Assembly (NCBI RefSeq): GCF_000003815.2
Contig: NC_049982.1
Span: 32,383,318 to 32,439,342 of the forward strand
Length of the DNA stretch: 56,025 nt
Reading direction: 5' to 3'
From: Branchiostoma floridae
Taxonomy: Eukaryota > Chordata > Leptocardii > Amphioxiformes > Branchiostomatidae
Positions 33,001-48,570 of the stretch are shown here, one piece after another. Under the pieces are notes generated by a model that searched no databases, had not been told where the DNA came from, and saw only the letters and a program-made list of their open reading frames with translations. Both the position numbers and the translations under genes were made by a program. The stretch's first letter is position 1; every line of letters starts with the position of its first letter.

Positions 33001-35855
33001 TATTGCTCCAAAAAAGATTTGTTCGTTCAGCCACGGGCGCCAGTTTTCATGCACATTCTGCACCTTTGTTTACAAAACTTAAGATTTTGAATATTTTTGA
33101 TATCAACAGACTTCATCTGATGCTATTTACGTTTAAATTCCTAAACTGTTCTCTTCCAGAAACATTTAATGGTCTTCTAAATCTTAATTCTCATTTTCAT
33201 AATTACCAAACTCGACAAAGTGCTCATTTCCATATTCCCCTAGTTAGAACGTCAGTAGCCCAAATGAGTGTAAAATACAAATGTATAATTAATTGGAATA
33301 ATCTCCCCCTCCATCTAAAATGTTTAACATCAATAATTAGTTTTAAACGCAATCTAAAAAATCACCTACTTTCCTTTCCCACTGACATTTGACATCTTAT
33401 CTTAATTTCTCCATTTGATAGCTTAAGTTGTTATTTAGTTGATATATTTCCCTGTTTTTAATAATTTAATTGCTGTTTTAATCATTAGGTATTTAGCTGC
33501 TACATTTCCTTGTTTTAGTCATTTGATAATAGCTTTATTTGTGTCACTTTAGTTACGATATATCCTTGTTTTTTCTTAATTCGTTAACTTTAGCTTCTCT
33601 ATTATATTATATAGCTTCATTTGTGTTACGATAGTTTCAATATTTAAATTGTTGCCAATAATTTTTTCCTTCACTTCTCCATTTGATAGCTTAAGTTGTT
33701 ATTTAGTTGATATATTTCCCTGCTTTTAATAATTTAATTGTTATTTAGCTTCTCTATTTGATGGCTGTTTTGTGTTAATTTAGTTGATACATTTCCTTGT
33801 TTTATTATCAATTGTTTATCACCTCAATCATTTCATTAGAATTGCATACGTTATAGGAGGAGGGCTCGCATAAGCCGTTAGGCTTCCTCCCTTCCTCCCG
33901 CACAGTATTTGTTTTATCCAATGTACATTTCTCTGTTTTTGTGTTCTACGTGCGAATAAATAAACTCAAACTCAAACTCAAAGTCAGGAATCATGGCCTT
34001 TGAATCGAAAAGAGCTGCTGCCATACATGAGAAGAAGGAGAGGAGGAAACAAGGCTCTGTGCCTGTCAGCTCGAGCTCCTTCATCTGCAGCACCTGCGGC
34101 CGCTCCTGCGCCTCCAGAATAGGACTTCACTCCCACATGAGGAGACACCTGGACAAGTGACTGACTGCCTGCCTACTCATCCGTTGACAACCGACAGGAG
34201 AATCCATCATCATCATTTTCAAGGTGGAATACTGCTTTATCTTTAGTTAACACTAAGCACATATGCAAAAAGAGCATGGTAGTTGAACACACACCACTAC
34301 AAGTGGACTTTTAAGCCTCATGCCATTGTGCAACCAAAGGGCTAGCTTTTGATGGGCTAGTATAGTTTGCATAATTCTTATCTATATTGCCTTTTAAAAA
34401 GCAAACAATGTATAACATTTAACACAATGTATGATATTCTAAGTACGTTTTATTTTATATGTCAGCAATAATGCAATCTCTCTTGTGTAAAGCAGTCCAG
34501 ACATATAGAACTGACCAGGCCGACTTGTTCCATAGTGCTGCCCACTCTCTCCAGCAGGGTGGACACAGCCTTGGGGTGGACCAGACAGATGGAAGACAGC
34601 AGCTCACGGCCAACCTTCGAGCAGAACTCCCGCGTTCTGGAACTCACATAGCACACCTGTACAAGGAAAAGGAAAACAAGCACGAACAATTACTTAATGT
34701 CAATTTGTTACCTTAAATTTGTTGTCCATTGTTGTACATCCTAACTGTTTGGTGATTGTTCAATTCCCACAGATAAAAATAGGAGCACTAACAATATATG
34801 TCAACATTGTATTCAATTTTTTGATAATGAAACGAAACACAAATGTTCACAGACGGTCAGACGTTTCAAACAACATCCGTTGAAAAAACAACGGGTGTTG
34901 TTTGAAATGTCTGACCATTTCCAAAATCATATCCAGTTGCCTGTCAATGAGTAACTGCTTTTTGGTGTATCTTATTACCTGGATGTCTAACCTTCATCGA
35001 CGTTCTACCTCATTAACATGCACGTGAAATATCTGCTTTTAAATATAATGAGATCAATGTAGGGAAAATACAAGTTTGCTGGCCTCTGTCATGTTTGAAT
35101 CTGAGACAGTTTCAGTTTTGGAATTTGTTCTCAGAGAAAGGTTCCCTACTTGGTACAGGTGCATGACCACCATGTCTACAAAGGTGTTGTCCGTTCCCGC
35201 GTGACTCCGTGCCATGTTGGTGCACGCTGTCAGTAGGAAGATGGCCTCCGACTGCTCCAGCTCGCACAGTTTGTCTTCCAGCTGAACCATCATGTCACTC
35301 TCTACTCACACACACAAAGACAACAGGGGAAATGTCATGCAATGTATCTTATAATACAGTTAAACCAGTCCAATCAACCACCTGCCATCAGAAGACACAG
35401 TGAAACAGTCCCGTCCATTTTTCACATTCATGTAGTTAAAATCCACTCCCAAGCAACCAACTGTAAATGTCAGACACTATTCGGTGTCTTCAAGCAGTGA
35501 CACTGTTTGGGTTCAATACTTCTTGGTAACATTGAAAAGTTACACAAAAAATGAAAATGATGTGATTGTGACTTAGTATCACATGTACTTACAATAGCCA
35601 GGATTACTATACCTCAATCATCCAACCAACCTGAACCAACCAATCACTAGTCCTCAGCAATGATTTTTGCTCATTTCATTGATTGGTTGCTTAGGACAAT
35701 GTTTGTAAAATGGAGTGTTCACAGTGGTTTTGAGTTCATGGTTGCTTTGAGGTTACAGACTGTACAGTAATACAGACAACAGTCCCTTAACAGACAGCCA
35801 TTCAGAAACTACATATAGCTCTACTATAACTCTAAGAAAGAAAGAAAGAAAGAAA

Positions 35856-35899
<44 letters not shown>

Positions 35900-38800
35900 G
35901 TGATGGTGACATAAATTCAATTATGTATTACATTGTCTATCTTAAGCATTAGTATAAATTATAGTGTTACTATAATTCTAACCTTGTAACAATGCCTTGA
36001 TCTGTGTTATGGTGGTAGCCTCCGCAGGTGGGCTGTCCTGGATGCTGTCCACATGTAACAGCCACAGCAGCTGCCACTGCATGGTATGTGACAGCTGCTG
36101 GTAGGGCAGGTCTGACAGGAACTGTAATGCCCCCACCCTATGCATAAAGAAAGACAACAACGTAAGGTTTAAAGACAAAACTGTTACCATCAAAGTTAAT
36201 CTAACAACTTAATAGTTAGCAGCACGTAGGATGTATGGTAGTACTGCATTGTTTGTATTGGAAACTGCAAAACTATACAGTCCCACAGACCGACAAGATA
36301 CAAACAATGCTTTACTCCCTTGTGTTTGTATCTTATATAAAATTATAATAATATGAAAAAGATGTGTCTATAGAACAATTAATTCTGTGCGTAATCTTAA
36401 AATCAAGCTTATAATTACAACATACAGAGTGACTACAATCCCTCAGATGGTAAGCATCCTCTTGCAGAGCATACAGAAACTAGTTAACTGTATTGCAGAA
36501 TCACACACACATGTACACAAATACACACAGACAGACTCTCACACACACACACACAGACAAAAAAATGATAACTTTACTCCATTGTGCTGGATTAAACAAA
36601 TATCTTACCTGGGTGCAGACAGGATGCACACAACCGACCGGTAGAAGAAGTGGTCATATTCCACCTGGAGTTTCCCCAGGGGCAGCTGTGCATCTCCTTG
36701 TGCATGCTCCAACCTCCCCTTACACAGCCTCCACACCTCTGACACATGTTGTATCGTGTGGCTGTAGATACAGGGAAACATGTTAGATCTCCTGCTACTG
36801 TGTTCCTGCACATGTGTGCTTGGTCCCTAGGGGGCACTGTTTCATTTTTGGTATGGAGAATCAATAGTCAATACAAGTAGGTGCATTTATGTGCACATGT
36901 ACAATGTGCATGTACATCTCATTTATATTGCCATTTATTTTGCCATTTAGAAGATCACCAAAATGTTTTTATCAAAATCACAAAACCCACTTATTTTGCA
37001 GAATGTGGGATAGTTTATTAACCACTGCCTTCATAGAAGAAGTCAAACCCCACAATAGGATATACACATGTAAATGTAATACATATATATTTGATTGGAA
37101 ACTAGTGTTATATACTTAATTACTTTGAGACTGTACATGCATTTAGCCCTCATGCATAATTTTGCAAATAAACAATATTACATTCTCCCACTGGTCAAGA
37201 GAGACTAAAGCCATTGACAAAATAATGGTTACAGTCAAACCTGCCCGAGCGACCACCTCTTCTCAGCGACCACCTGGCCATTTCGACCGCTTTTCCTCGG
37301 TCCCGATTTTTTTCCCCATTGACGTAACCATTAAGCGACCTTTTCTCAACGACCACCTGGCCAACGCGACCGCGACCGGCCCAAATTGGGACCCATAACG
37401 ACCGCATCATTTTCAAAATTGAGGTTTTCATCGATTTTTGATGATAACTAGCGCGATTATGTGCCGAAATCGGCCAGTTCGCCACGGCTTTTGACTGCCA
37501 TTACAATGTTATGTTTAGAATACAGATGGCGGCGGTCAATGGGTGGGTCAATGGGGCAGTCTACTGTAATATGGGAGGAAATTCCGTTGTAAGAAAATCC
37601 GAATTTAGTTGTTACAGAAGTTGTTTTTTTCAATCTATATCATCATAAGCTGAAACGTATATAGCCTCATACTTTTTCAAGAAAGATCTGTGTAGCTCAT
37701 ACCTTTTTAAGAAAGATCTGTGTGAGTGCTTTTGTTCAACTGTACTGTACATTCACCCGTGGGTAAGTACGCTATCGGGACGTACCGGGCATCGAATTCG
37801 AAAGGTGCACCGTAGTTATTTCAGATACAGCGATCAAGAACACAGCGACGCATAAAGGCTTGTATGGTAACAGACAGCATCAAAGTTCCCTTACTGTCTA
37901 AAACGTTAGTGTACAAATATTGAGCTTTAGAACACTGTATCGAATAAAAGCTTGGGGTTAAATTTACAGTTTACAGTGTGCGTGTTGTATTTGATTTTAA
38001 AGACCTCTCTTCTTTGCGCGTGTGCAGTGTGCTTGCTATTTGCCATTAAACACAGCGGAAACCATTTATACTTTGCATCGGGCATGTTTTGAGTTGATAC
38101 TCTTCTCAGCGACCACCTGTCCAAATCGACCGTTTTTTTCCGGTCCGCAGGGTGGTCGACTTGGGCAGGTTTGACTGTACTTATTAATAAACTAAATGGT
38201 TAAATGAAAATCATGGGTACCAAGGTGGGTACTGTGGGATACATGTACATAATGTACAATCAAGTTTGTTTGGATAGGACATTAAATGGAAGTCCTGAAT
38301 GAAGTGGGGGACAGCCACATCTCAAGCAGGTTAAAGAATCTAACACATTTATCGGAAAGAGTAGGGGTCCTTCCCGGTGTGAGTGGATCAAACCTTACAG
38401 TCTGGTCTCCAAATTGACATCATGAAAAGGTGATAAGTCACCTCACTCACCTCATGAATCCCTCTACAATGAGTAAAGAAACAAATGAATAAATAACCCA
38501 CCGAACAAGCCTTCCCAGCCGTTTGACGAACTGTCTATAGCGACTTCTGTTGAAGTTCCTCAGCCCTTCACTCAGCAGCTTGACGAGTGTGGAACACAGG
38601 GCAAATATCCACAGCATGTGTCGTTCTGTGATGTCACTCACAACAATGTCTGTATCTGAGGGAAAATTCATACAAATTTCATGGATAAAACTTCAATTCT
38701 CTCTGAAAAAAATTATCTTTAGGCATATGAAAAAAGTTGTATTTCCTATTTTAATCCTTTAAAAAATTAGGGTCTGTAGGGATCATCTTTTTTAAATTTT

Positions 38801-41800
38801 TTTGATTTAATTTTTTGCCAAAACTAAGAGATACAACACAGTTTAACAAAGTAAAACTGAAATACATGAGAACACTTAATATATTTTTCAATGTCATCCT
38901 TTAATTTAGTGCATAATGGTAACAAATCTGTGGATACATTTGTCCTTTGTTAGATAGAACAAACAGATTTATTACTTGAATAGGAGGCAGGCTAAATAAA
39001 ACTTCTAGAACTGAAAACTCTGTGACTCCACTGCCCACCCCCCAGAAAGGCTATGGTCAGCAGGTGTTTCTAGGGTAGGTTGGGAAACAGGAAATGCAAC
39101 ATTTTTTCCTAGGCTTTAGGTTCTATTCAAAATTTTTTTCCTATGCCCTGGGTTCTATTCAATTTTTTTTCCCTTCGCCTTAGCTATTCAAAAAGTAGAA
39201 TGTGGAACAAGGCTTAAATTTCAAAGGACTACAATCATGTATTTACAAGTAGTGTGCAAGTAGGTAAGTGACAACAGCCAAGCTTCAAACTCAGGCAAAC
39301 TCACTAACCACTGGACCACAGAACTGCTCAAATATAAACTGACTAATAATGCTTCAGAAATTTAACGAAATTGTTTGAAATGAAAAAGGAAGGGACCAAT
39401 AGTACACATACCTGAGAGATGTACATTCATGATATAACAGAAGAACCTGTTGAAGGGGAACTGTTGTAGCAATGTGACAAGGTCGTTCTCATGGAGAAGT
39501 GCCCAGGTGTCAGCCAAGTCATCTTCCTACAGATGATCAAAACAATAAGAAATACAAGGTAGTATTAGCCTGGGTACCATCCGGGTAGAAGTTTGCCCCT
39601 ATGTTCACTTCTGGGGACCTGCACATTCAGACCTGTGGTAATGTCAGTTAATGAGCAAACTAAGGAATTGGTTTTAGAGTGTTCATTTAATGACAACAGG
39701 CCCTCCCGCAAGCGGACGGAGGGCTTTTTGGTGTTGGAACGCCTGTTTGAACGATCGCTTGAACCCATTCCTTAATTCGCTCATGTGTAGGGACCAATCA
39801 GCACCCTCGTCCAAAATTTAGACAATTCCAGACGTGGTCAAGGATCCCAGACAGAACAGCTGAGAAGCGACTGTATATAGTGTGTAGTAAATGTGAGAGC
39901 GAGAAGCGACTGGATAAAGTGTATAATAAATGCTGGAGTGAACTACTTTCTGGATAGTACCCAGGATAAGGGAATATAAAATTGCATCATTGATTTTTAA
40001 AGCTTAATGTGAATTTTCATTATTCCACAAGATACCCTAAGGCATCAAAGAAGAGTGAACATGAGATACCAAAACTGGAAGTCCTGCTGGAAGATTCACA
40101 AGTCTTAGACCAAAGCTAATGAAAACAAGAGACACATACTCTGCAATGTATTTATGTTTTTACATTGGGCTGTGATACATTTCCATTTATGTACAGGTAG
40201 TTGCTTATTATAATAGGACAATACATATAATAACTAATGCAGTAAAGTATGGTTGGAGCCTAACATTTGCTCGGAGAGTTTCATCTGGAACAACAGCTGC
40301 TGTTTAATCAATTTGTTGTTAAACACAACAAAACATCTGCTTGAAGATATTCCATTCAAACCACATGGTGATATTGATGACCCAGTCCATAATGCCGAGA
40401 ACATAGGGGTAATTTTTGAAATTATTACATTACTCATAATACATACATGAAAAAAACATGCATCATCTTGCAACTAGGTGCAGACGACATGCCAAACTAC
40501 ATACAAATGCAGCAAAGGGAACACAGACTTAATGATAGAGATACAGCTGCGAACATCACCCAACTACAATATTCTGGAATAATAAAATCCTGACCTCCTC
40601 TCCACCTTCATCTACCAAGGTCCAGTTGAGGGGTGCTTGTTCTTGTGTCTGTCCTGCTACTTGCACTGGTTTTAGTAGCTTGAGAAGTTCTTGTCTACTC
40701 CTGCAGTTCAAAATGATATCATTAGAGGTAGGCTCTTGGACTCGATATGGCGAAACGCGAAGCGCGACCATCGCCATATAGGGGCGAAACGCGCGGCGCA
40801 TATCGCCACCGGGGGGCTAAAAGTGAGTTCTCGATTTTCTCCCCCTGAAAGCGGTAGCGCGAAACGTAATCAAATCATGTGCTAATCATCGCGCTTAGCG
40901 CCATCACGGGGTGAAGCGCGACATCTCGATTTTCTCCCCCTGGATACGGCAAGGCGAAGCGTAATACAAAATCGTTTATATATTATCGTTCGGTTCTTCT
41001 TCTAAAGTTGCAAGTTCGTTCCGTTCGCGATACAGATCCTTTCCCCTTTAAACACGTTCCTATTTCTCATATCTCTCTACTAACACTGTTCAATGTCTCT
41101 AAATCTTCAAGAAAGGGTTAAGTTTTTATATATACCGGGGAAAATGCTATCAGTTCGGGAAAGGTAAGTCGGGGAATTTGCGACTCGGCTCCAAGATGGC
41201 GATCGGACAGGGTCGGTGTTATATGCAATTCACGGTTATCCCAGCATGCACAGCAAAGGTATAAACTTACCTTTCATTCATGGACACATTGCAACTTGCC
41301 GGCAACGTTACACATACTACTAGTACCAAGTCGCCTTTGATATCAATAACGTTATTGTAGAACCAAGTACTGGTGATTAATGCTTTCACAATATACTTAC
41401 TGCCTTATGCCTTATATCTATATCTGTGTATGTTGTCAAACCAAGATGTCACAATCAAGGATCGCTGAAAGGTTAAATATATGCCTTGGCGTGTGGTTGC
41501 GTCGGTAGTCTGACCGACGACCAGGAACGTCCGAGGGCGATGTTCCGATCCAAGAGTTCCGCAGGGAGGTCTTCTTGGCTGAGTTGCACCCTCGATAAGT
41601 GTCCAGGAAGCCGGCGGATGAAAACCCGAATCTTACTTTTCATTTTATAGCCAAGTTTCTAACTACATAGTAGAATTAGAAGAAATGTTATTTAAGAACA
41701 ACAGAACTTGAACATATACGCAGATATTTAAAAAAAATGTTAATTACATTGGATATGAGAGTATGGCTGCGTCGGTCGACTGCCCGACCGAAGGCCGTCC

Positions 41801-44800
41801 AGGAACGTCCGCTGCAGCTGGCGATGTTCCGACCGCCAAGCTCCGCCAGCAACAGGTAGGTCTTTATGTCGAGTTGCACCCTTGACGACCAGCCAGGAGA
41901 TGAAACCCAAATTCCTAGCTATACTACCGATGTAGCTACACAGCTAGCAATTGCTAACTAAGGAATATCAACTTATCTAGAAATAGTAAAATAGAACTGA
42001 GCGTAGCCGGTAAAAATTGGAAAGGTCAATTGTTATAGGGGATAAACGTCTCAAGGGTGATTACTCTGGTTAAGTTATTGAAGCAGACAAAATGCCAATT
42101 TAGATACTTCATACGGTTGTTAAATGTTGCTACATATTTTTATGTGTGTATTGCTATATACAAAGGAAGCTGGTCAAATTACTCAACTTTTGAAAAAAAA
42201 AAGTTTATTTGATTCTCCCCCAGCTATTACTATTAGAATGTCCCCTAAATCGTGGGAATTCCAGTACAGAACGTCAGAAGTTCGCTACATCAAACCAAGG
42301 AGCTCCTTGATCAAACTTGTACTGGGCGGCGGTCCTTTGATTTAGTATCATATGTGCCGCGCCGACGGCAAAATCAATCAATTTTGACAGCACTTCCTAG
42401 TGTCATGCAATGCATTACGGTCTAGCATCAGTTGTCGGTAGAAGGAAATATTTGTGTGGCTCGTAGGAAATGCACCAAACATTATGTTTTCTCCCTTTAA
42501 CTGGTACATGGGTAGTGTTTTATAAGAAAAGTGATAAGAAGGGGGTATCAGTCTAAAATATACACTTTGAAGGGATATTGGATATCGTCTTATTCGCAAT
42601 TTGTCGGCGCGGGGCGGACAGGATGCCCACGAAACTGCGTGCGTCGCCGGCGTCTAACAACAGAATCACATGTACCGGTATCATTTGTATAGGTTATTTT
42701 ACAATCCTCAAATTACTACATAACACATATATTATTATGGGTAATTACTAGGAAAAATCAACACATGTGATTTTACACACGTACATCGTCTGAACGAAAA
42801 TGAAACAGGAAATCGCATGTGGGGAAGGCGTCCAGAAAGACAGGGAAAGGACATGATATGGCAGGCTAATCTGCTCTGTAGAATGCTGAATATGTATGTT
42901 GAGATAGACTATAACAAGCTAAGATGTCTGTTATGATGGTTTATGCACTTCTAATAGTTCTAGTGGTAGATTTCGGCGTTGTCTAGTGGTAGATTTGTCT
43001 CCGTAAAGAACCCGATGGCGTTTTCTGAGTTTATCGCCAGAAGAGTAGACCTTCAGCAGCCGGTCGTAAATAAAGCATGCATTAGCCTTGAACACTCGAT
43101 TCTAAAACTACCCGTTTTTATTACTTCCGTATTTCTATTTCTAATAAATGTAAGCAAGATTACAGTCTTGCAGTCACATGTTTGTTGATGTTTTAATATC
43201 GCACCACACATTTGTAAGTTGTTGCGATTTGTCTTGTGATGATTCCCAGCCACGTAACCGGGTCCTGCGACAGCAAAATTAAACATCACTACATGAATAT
43301 AAACGGTCATTTAGAAACTAACGATTGCTATAAGCTGTACATGTAACAGAAGGGCAAACATACCAATTACGTTACGTGTTTCGTAAAAAAATGTACACGG
43401 TGGGCACATTCGTAACTGGTTGTCAATGCGGGTTTTGTATTACGCTTCGCGTTGCCGTATCCAGGGGGAGAAAATCGAGTTGTCGCGTTTCACCCCGTGA
43501 TAGCGCTAAGCGCGATGGTTAGCACATGATTTGATTACGTTTCGCGCTACCGCTTTCAGGGGGAGAAAATCGAGAACTCGCTTTTAGCCCCCCAGTGGCG
43601 ATATGCGCCGCGCGTTTCGCCCCTATATGGCGATGGTCGCGCTTCGCGTTTCGCCATATCGAGTCCAATGGCCTACCTGATCATTAGGGAGAGCAGCACT
43701 ACAAACATCCTTGTTTGTTACATACAAAATGTACACTGTAACCATTTTGGGTTCAAGTCCATAGACAAGTTGTACATTCTATTAACTGCTAAGTTTTCAA
43801 CACTGACATGTAAACAAAATCAAAGTAAACGAAGGAAAAGGGGTTTATGATACGACAAAATAGAGAAATTTAAATCATTACACAAGGGTCAAAGCAGGTT
43901 GTTTCCTAAATTGTTTTAGGCATAACGTGTTTTTGATACCTCTTGGTACAATACAGTTGTGACACACAAGAGGCGAGTAGAACAGTCTCCTAGCTCCTGG
44001 GATTCAAACTAGGGCCCGCCAGCTCACAAACCCAATGCCATAACCGCTAGGTTAAAAGGTCTGGAGCCATTGGACTGAGCAGTTGGCGGCACTTGAACCT
44101 CACTGTTACAGTTGCACCACAACTCGCATTCTAAAATTTGTCTAACTTGCTATGAATGAAATGAAATTAGCTTTCCTTGAGAATTACAGGAATTTCACAT
44201 CAAAAAGGCTTACCTTATGAAACATTCGAATGTAGGCCCCTATACAAATTGGCCATGCAGAAAAAATTAGTGTCCCTTCCAACATGGAGCTTCCAAAGGA
44301 CTAATTGTGTCGGGAAAATCCTACCTTATGGGGTTGAAGAGTGTGGCCAGCATGACCAGGAACTGGTGAACTTTAGCCGATGACACGTCGGTGGCGTCAT
44401 CAGGTAAAGGACAAGGCACTTGTATGAGCGGAGCGGCCCAGGCGCCCACCCCTGACGGACAGCGCAGCACGTGGTTCAGCAGGAACAGGTGGTCGTGGAA
44501 GGTGGCCGCAGTCAGGAGACAGCAGCACTGCCAGGATGTAACAGTAGATTCAATAGTAACTAGAAAGGCAACATTTTTGAGAAAATGCAGGATGTTTCCC
44601 TCCCAGCAATTTGCCTTTTGTTGTACACAATACTATACCATTAGGCTGGCTACGGAGGCATTGCCAAAAAAACTAGGCTTACCTCTAAGGCATTGCCAAA
44701 AAAGATAGATGAAGAACACAGCAGCAAAAACTAGGGAAACATAATAAACTGCCCTAATCTATCAACAGATCTAGAGTGTGAAATACAAGAAAACTTTTTT

Positions 44801-47800
44801 CCGATGCCAGGTGTCCCTTGCCAGCTGTTGGCCTCACCAAAAAAGGCTACCAGTACAGGATGGCCACTGCCAGGTTTTTGCTCCGGATGGTTGGTATAAG
44901 AACCAGAAGCACAGCCTTTCCTCCCACCCCCCCACCCCGCCCCCCCCAGGTCTTAGGAGAAAGTGGTATTAAGACAAAGGTCAACGTACCAGTTTTGCTA
45001 TCCATTTCTGAGTGTCCTCCAGAAACTGCTGATCTCTGATTGGCCTGCGCTGGAAAGTGAAGAGCACACTGATGCAGCTGCGCACTCTCTCCCGCTCAGC
45101 TGACATGTTGGTAACTAGAACATAACAAAAATAAGAAAGATGAAGTTTCCAAAATCTCACACAAGAAAATCTTAACTTCTGCATCCTTTGTTGTCATGCT
45201 ATCATCACAAAAACAATTGTTGGGAGGATGATCACATGATAGCACTGGACAACAAACTTTCTTACAGGTAGTTTTGTCAGTGGAGTCAAAGGGCAATTTT
45301 CTTGAAAGAAAGTCATGCAAAGGGTATGCATGTCAATACCAACATTTCATTATGCCTGTTTGCAATCAGCATCTCCAAGAAAAGGACGGCGGCTGCAGGC
45401 AAGCAGCCATCAAGCCTCCACATCTACATACAAGCATGTTTAACTTTAAAACTAGCCTGATGTAGACAAAATAATGAGTGTGAGTGCTTGTTTCTTTGCC
45501 TTGGTGTGCATCTGCATTTATGTGAAAATTGCAGAAAGGTGAAATAGCAGGGCTCGAAATACTGGGTGCATGTGCAACTAGGTGCATCCAAAATTGGAGC
45601 TGTGCACCCAATTATCTTCTGAGGGTGCACAGGGTGCACCCAAATATTTTCTTATGTTTATGTATGTAAAATATCAAAGTATACTAGTATACATCATATT
45701 CTTGACATCTGAGTGTTAGAAAGATAATAAAAATGCCTGTTATGGTACTTGTTTAAGAATTTGATGGCTTGTAACTAAGTTTTATTATTAGGTTATTACT
45801 TAAATTGTAGTGGTGCAACCAAAATTTTTTTGGTGCACTCAATTTTTTAACCTGGGTGCACCAGTGCACCTAATCCCAGAAATGAATTTCGAGCCCTGAA
45901 TAGTGTAATGGGATACTTACAGAATTGTTGATTAATTGTTTATGTATTGTGAGGCTTCTTTATTGCACATTAGTCCGCAAGTTTCTTGTCCTTAGTGAAA
46001 TGTAATGTCTAAGCAGATGATGGATCGCAACATGACCATGAAAATAGAATATTCTTCCCTCCCATAGTTGAAGATTACAGCTGAGACTAAACAGGTACTC
46101 ACAGGTGTCAGTGTCAGTACAGCTGGAGCTGAGCACCTGGTGCAGGTACGTCTCCACCTGCAGCCGACACAGCATAGCAGAGTATCCTGACAGGGCGTAC
46201 ATCTCATGCACCTGTAATAAGAATGAATATAATTTTCTTAGGCTATGTTACAATATCGTTACATTTGCCGAGGACGGCACATAATCAATCGGGGGTAAGT
46301 GTAAGAATGGAGATGAATTTTATCAGAACTGTATTTTTTTAATGGCTATTCAATGGAATTTGATCATATTATTGCCAATTAAATTTGAACAGTTTCATTG
46401 GTTGGAACGTAATTGTTTTATTGAATGCGAATGAGCTTGTATTTTACAATGTATAATACAGATGATTTGCATTTACACAATCATTCAAATAGAGTTGGAT
46501 CTAGCATCAAAAGTGTCTGGACGCCTTTTGTGTCCCGTAAATATGTATTGTTAACCTCTTTGGTAGTCTTAGAAATGGTCATCTCTAAAGCAGCATTCCA
46601 AGAACTTAAGGAGATGAGATCTAGACTCCTCACACACCTGCACCCTGGTGTCATGGAGAACCCTGCTCAGCTCCACACACGCCACGCCCGACAGCTCCAC
46701 CTGTCTGTAGTTCTGGGTCTGACTCACCTTCACGTTGTCATGGCAATATCCCTGTCAATCAATCAATCAATCCTTACTGCACAACAATTGTAACAAGTAA
46801 ATGTATGGCAAGTTCTAGAGCAGTACATGTGAAAAACATCAATACACATATCTATGCAATAACTTATAACAATAGTAAAGAGTTCTACATTACTTAAGGC
46901 TAGGTAGTATGCTACTTAAATTGAGTGGTTGAATCAACAATACGGAATAAAGATTACATGACAGTCAACATACAAGATACAAACTTTAAAAGTTAACATC
47001 AGTTGTTTGTGTCAGAAACAATACTATTTCTTTTAAGAAATGCTGTAGAGATACATGTATATTGGCCTATCTACGAGGAAATTGTATCTGAGTATGGACA
47101 TGATGATGTAAGTACATGAAAAGTCTCTGAGCTTGTTATAGTTAAAGTTACTTGTATTGCTGTTGGTAACATCAATAAGCTAAGGTCAGAAAGGTTCCTT
47201 GTTTTTTCTGTGGTAGGGCATATCTTTCCAGGGAGGTGCTGCAAGCTCGTCCCCTTTGAAAGTGCTTGAGCAGGGGTGCCTAAGCATTTGCACGAACCCT
47301 GTGAAATTCGTACGAATATTATGTGATACTCACGAATCACTATGCGAAAACGCACGAATATTATGAAATTCACACGAATCACTATGCAAAAACGCACGGA
47401 TATTATGAAATTCGCACGAATCACTATGTGATTCACACGAACCTTATGAGATTTGTGCGATCCTTATGCAAAAACGGCGGCCGGGAGGAGGCATGATTTT
47501 GAGTGTTTCTACCCGTGATATTTATATTTCAAGGCATGGAATGGACATTTACCGTCGCAAAGATGTATTTGATAGCCTGTGAGCTACTGTTTGCTTCATT
47601 TCAGCGTGTTACATCGTATTTTCCGTCGCCGCCGATCGAAGCCGCCATCTTGAAAATCCCGCTCCGCCTGTCACGTGACCCCGGCAGTGGTTGCGCAATT
47701 TCACATAAGGATCGTGCAAATCTCATAAGGTTCGTGTGAATCACATAGTGATTCGTGCGAATTTCATAATATTCGTGCGTTTTTGCATAGTGATTCGTGC

Positions 47801-48527
47801 GAATTTCATAATATTCGTGCGTTTTCGCATAGTGATTTGCATAGTGATTCGTGTGTATCACAATATTCGTACGAATTTCATAGGGTTCGTGCAAATGCTT
47901 AGGCACCCCTGTTGAGGCACCTCCTCAAACATGGGACCTCCATTTTCCCCCTTGAAAGAAGTGCAGCCCTAACCGAGATGCTCAGTGCAACTAGGAGTTC
48001 AACTGTGAAGCTGCTACCAATTTAGTTACAGGCAAGTTTGTGTCAGTTATTACATATTTCTTTGTTGCCTTTTGACCTACCTGGGCTGTTATAACATGAT
48101 CAGTGGTGACCCACAGCTGGCCCTCTAGCTGTTCTTGTCGGGACTGCAGGTCAGTGATCACAACCTGCACCTCTGCCAGGCCGACTCGGCTGCGGTAGTA
48201 CTGCTGCACCAGCTGGTAGAACTCATGCTTGCTCTGATTGGTTTGCTGTAACAAGATTTAATCTCTTCATGCAAGATCACCAAGGAAATGGATGATGATG
48301 ACCAAAGAAAGTACAATGTACAAATGCAGTGTCAGCCACACACAAGCAATTCTTGAGGCCTACCGGTGTATCAACCGATACTAATGCTTGTAAGAGATGG
48401 TAGTCTTCATTCCCTTACCCATACTACTTTGTGACCATTTCAGTCTCACAGACACAATGAAATAGCAGCATTGAGGATAAATGGCAACAATGCATTACAT
48501 ACATGTATATTGGGAATTGCAGAAACA

Positions 48528-48570
<43 letters not shown>

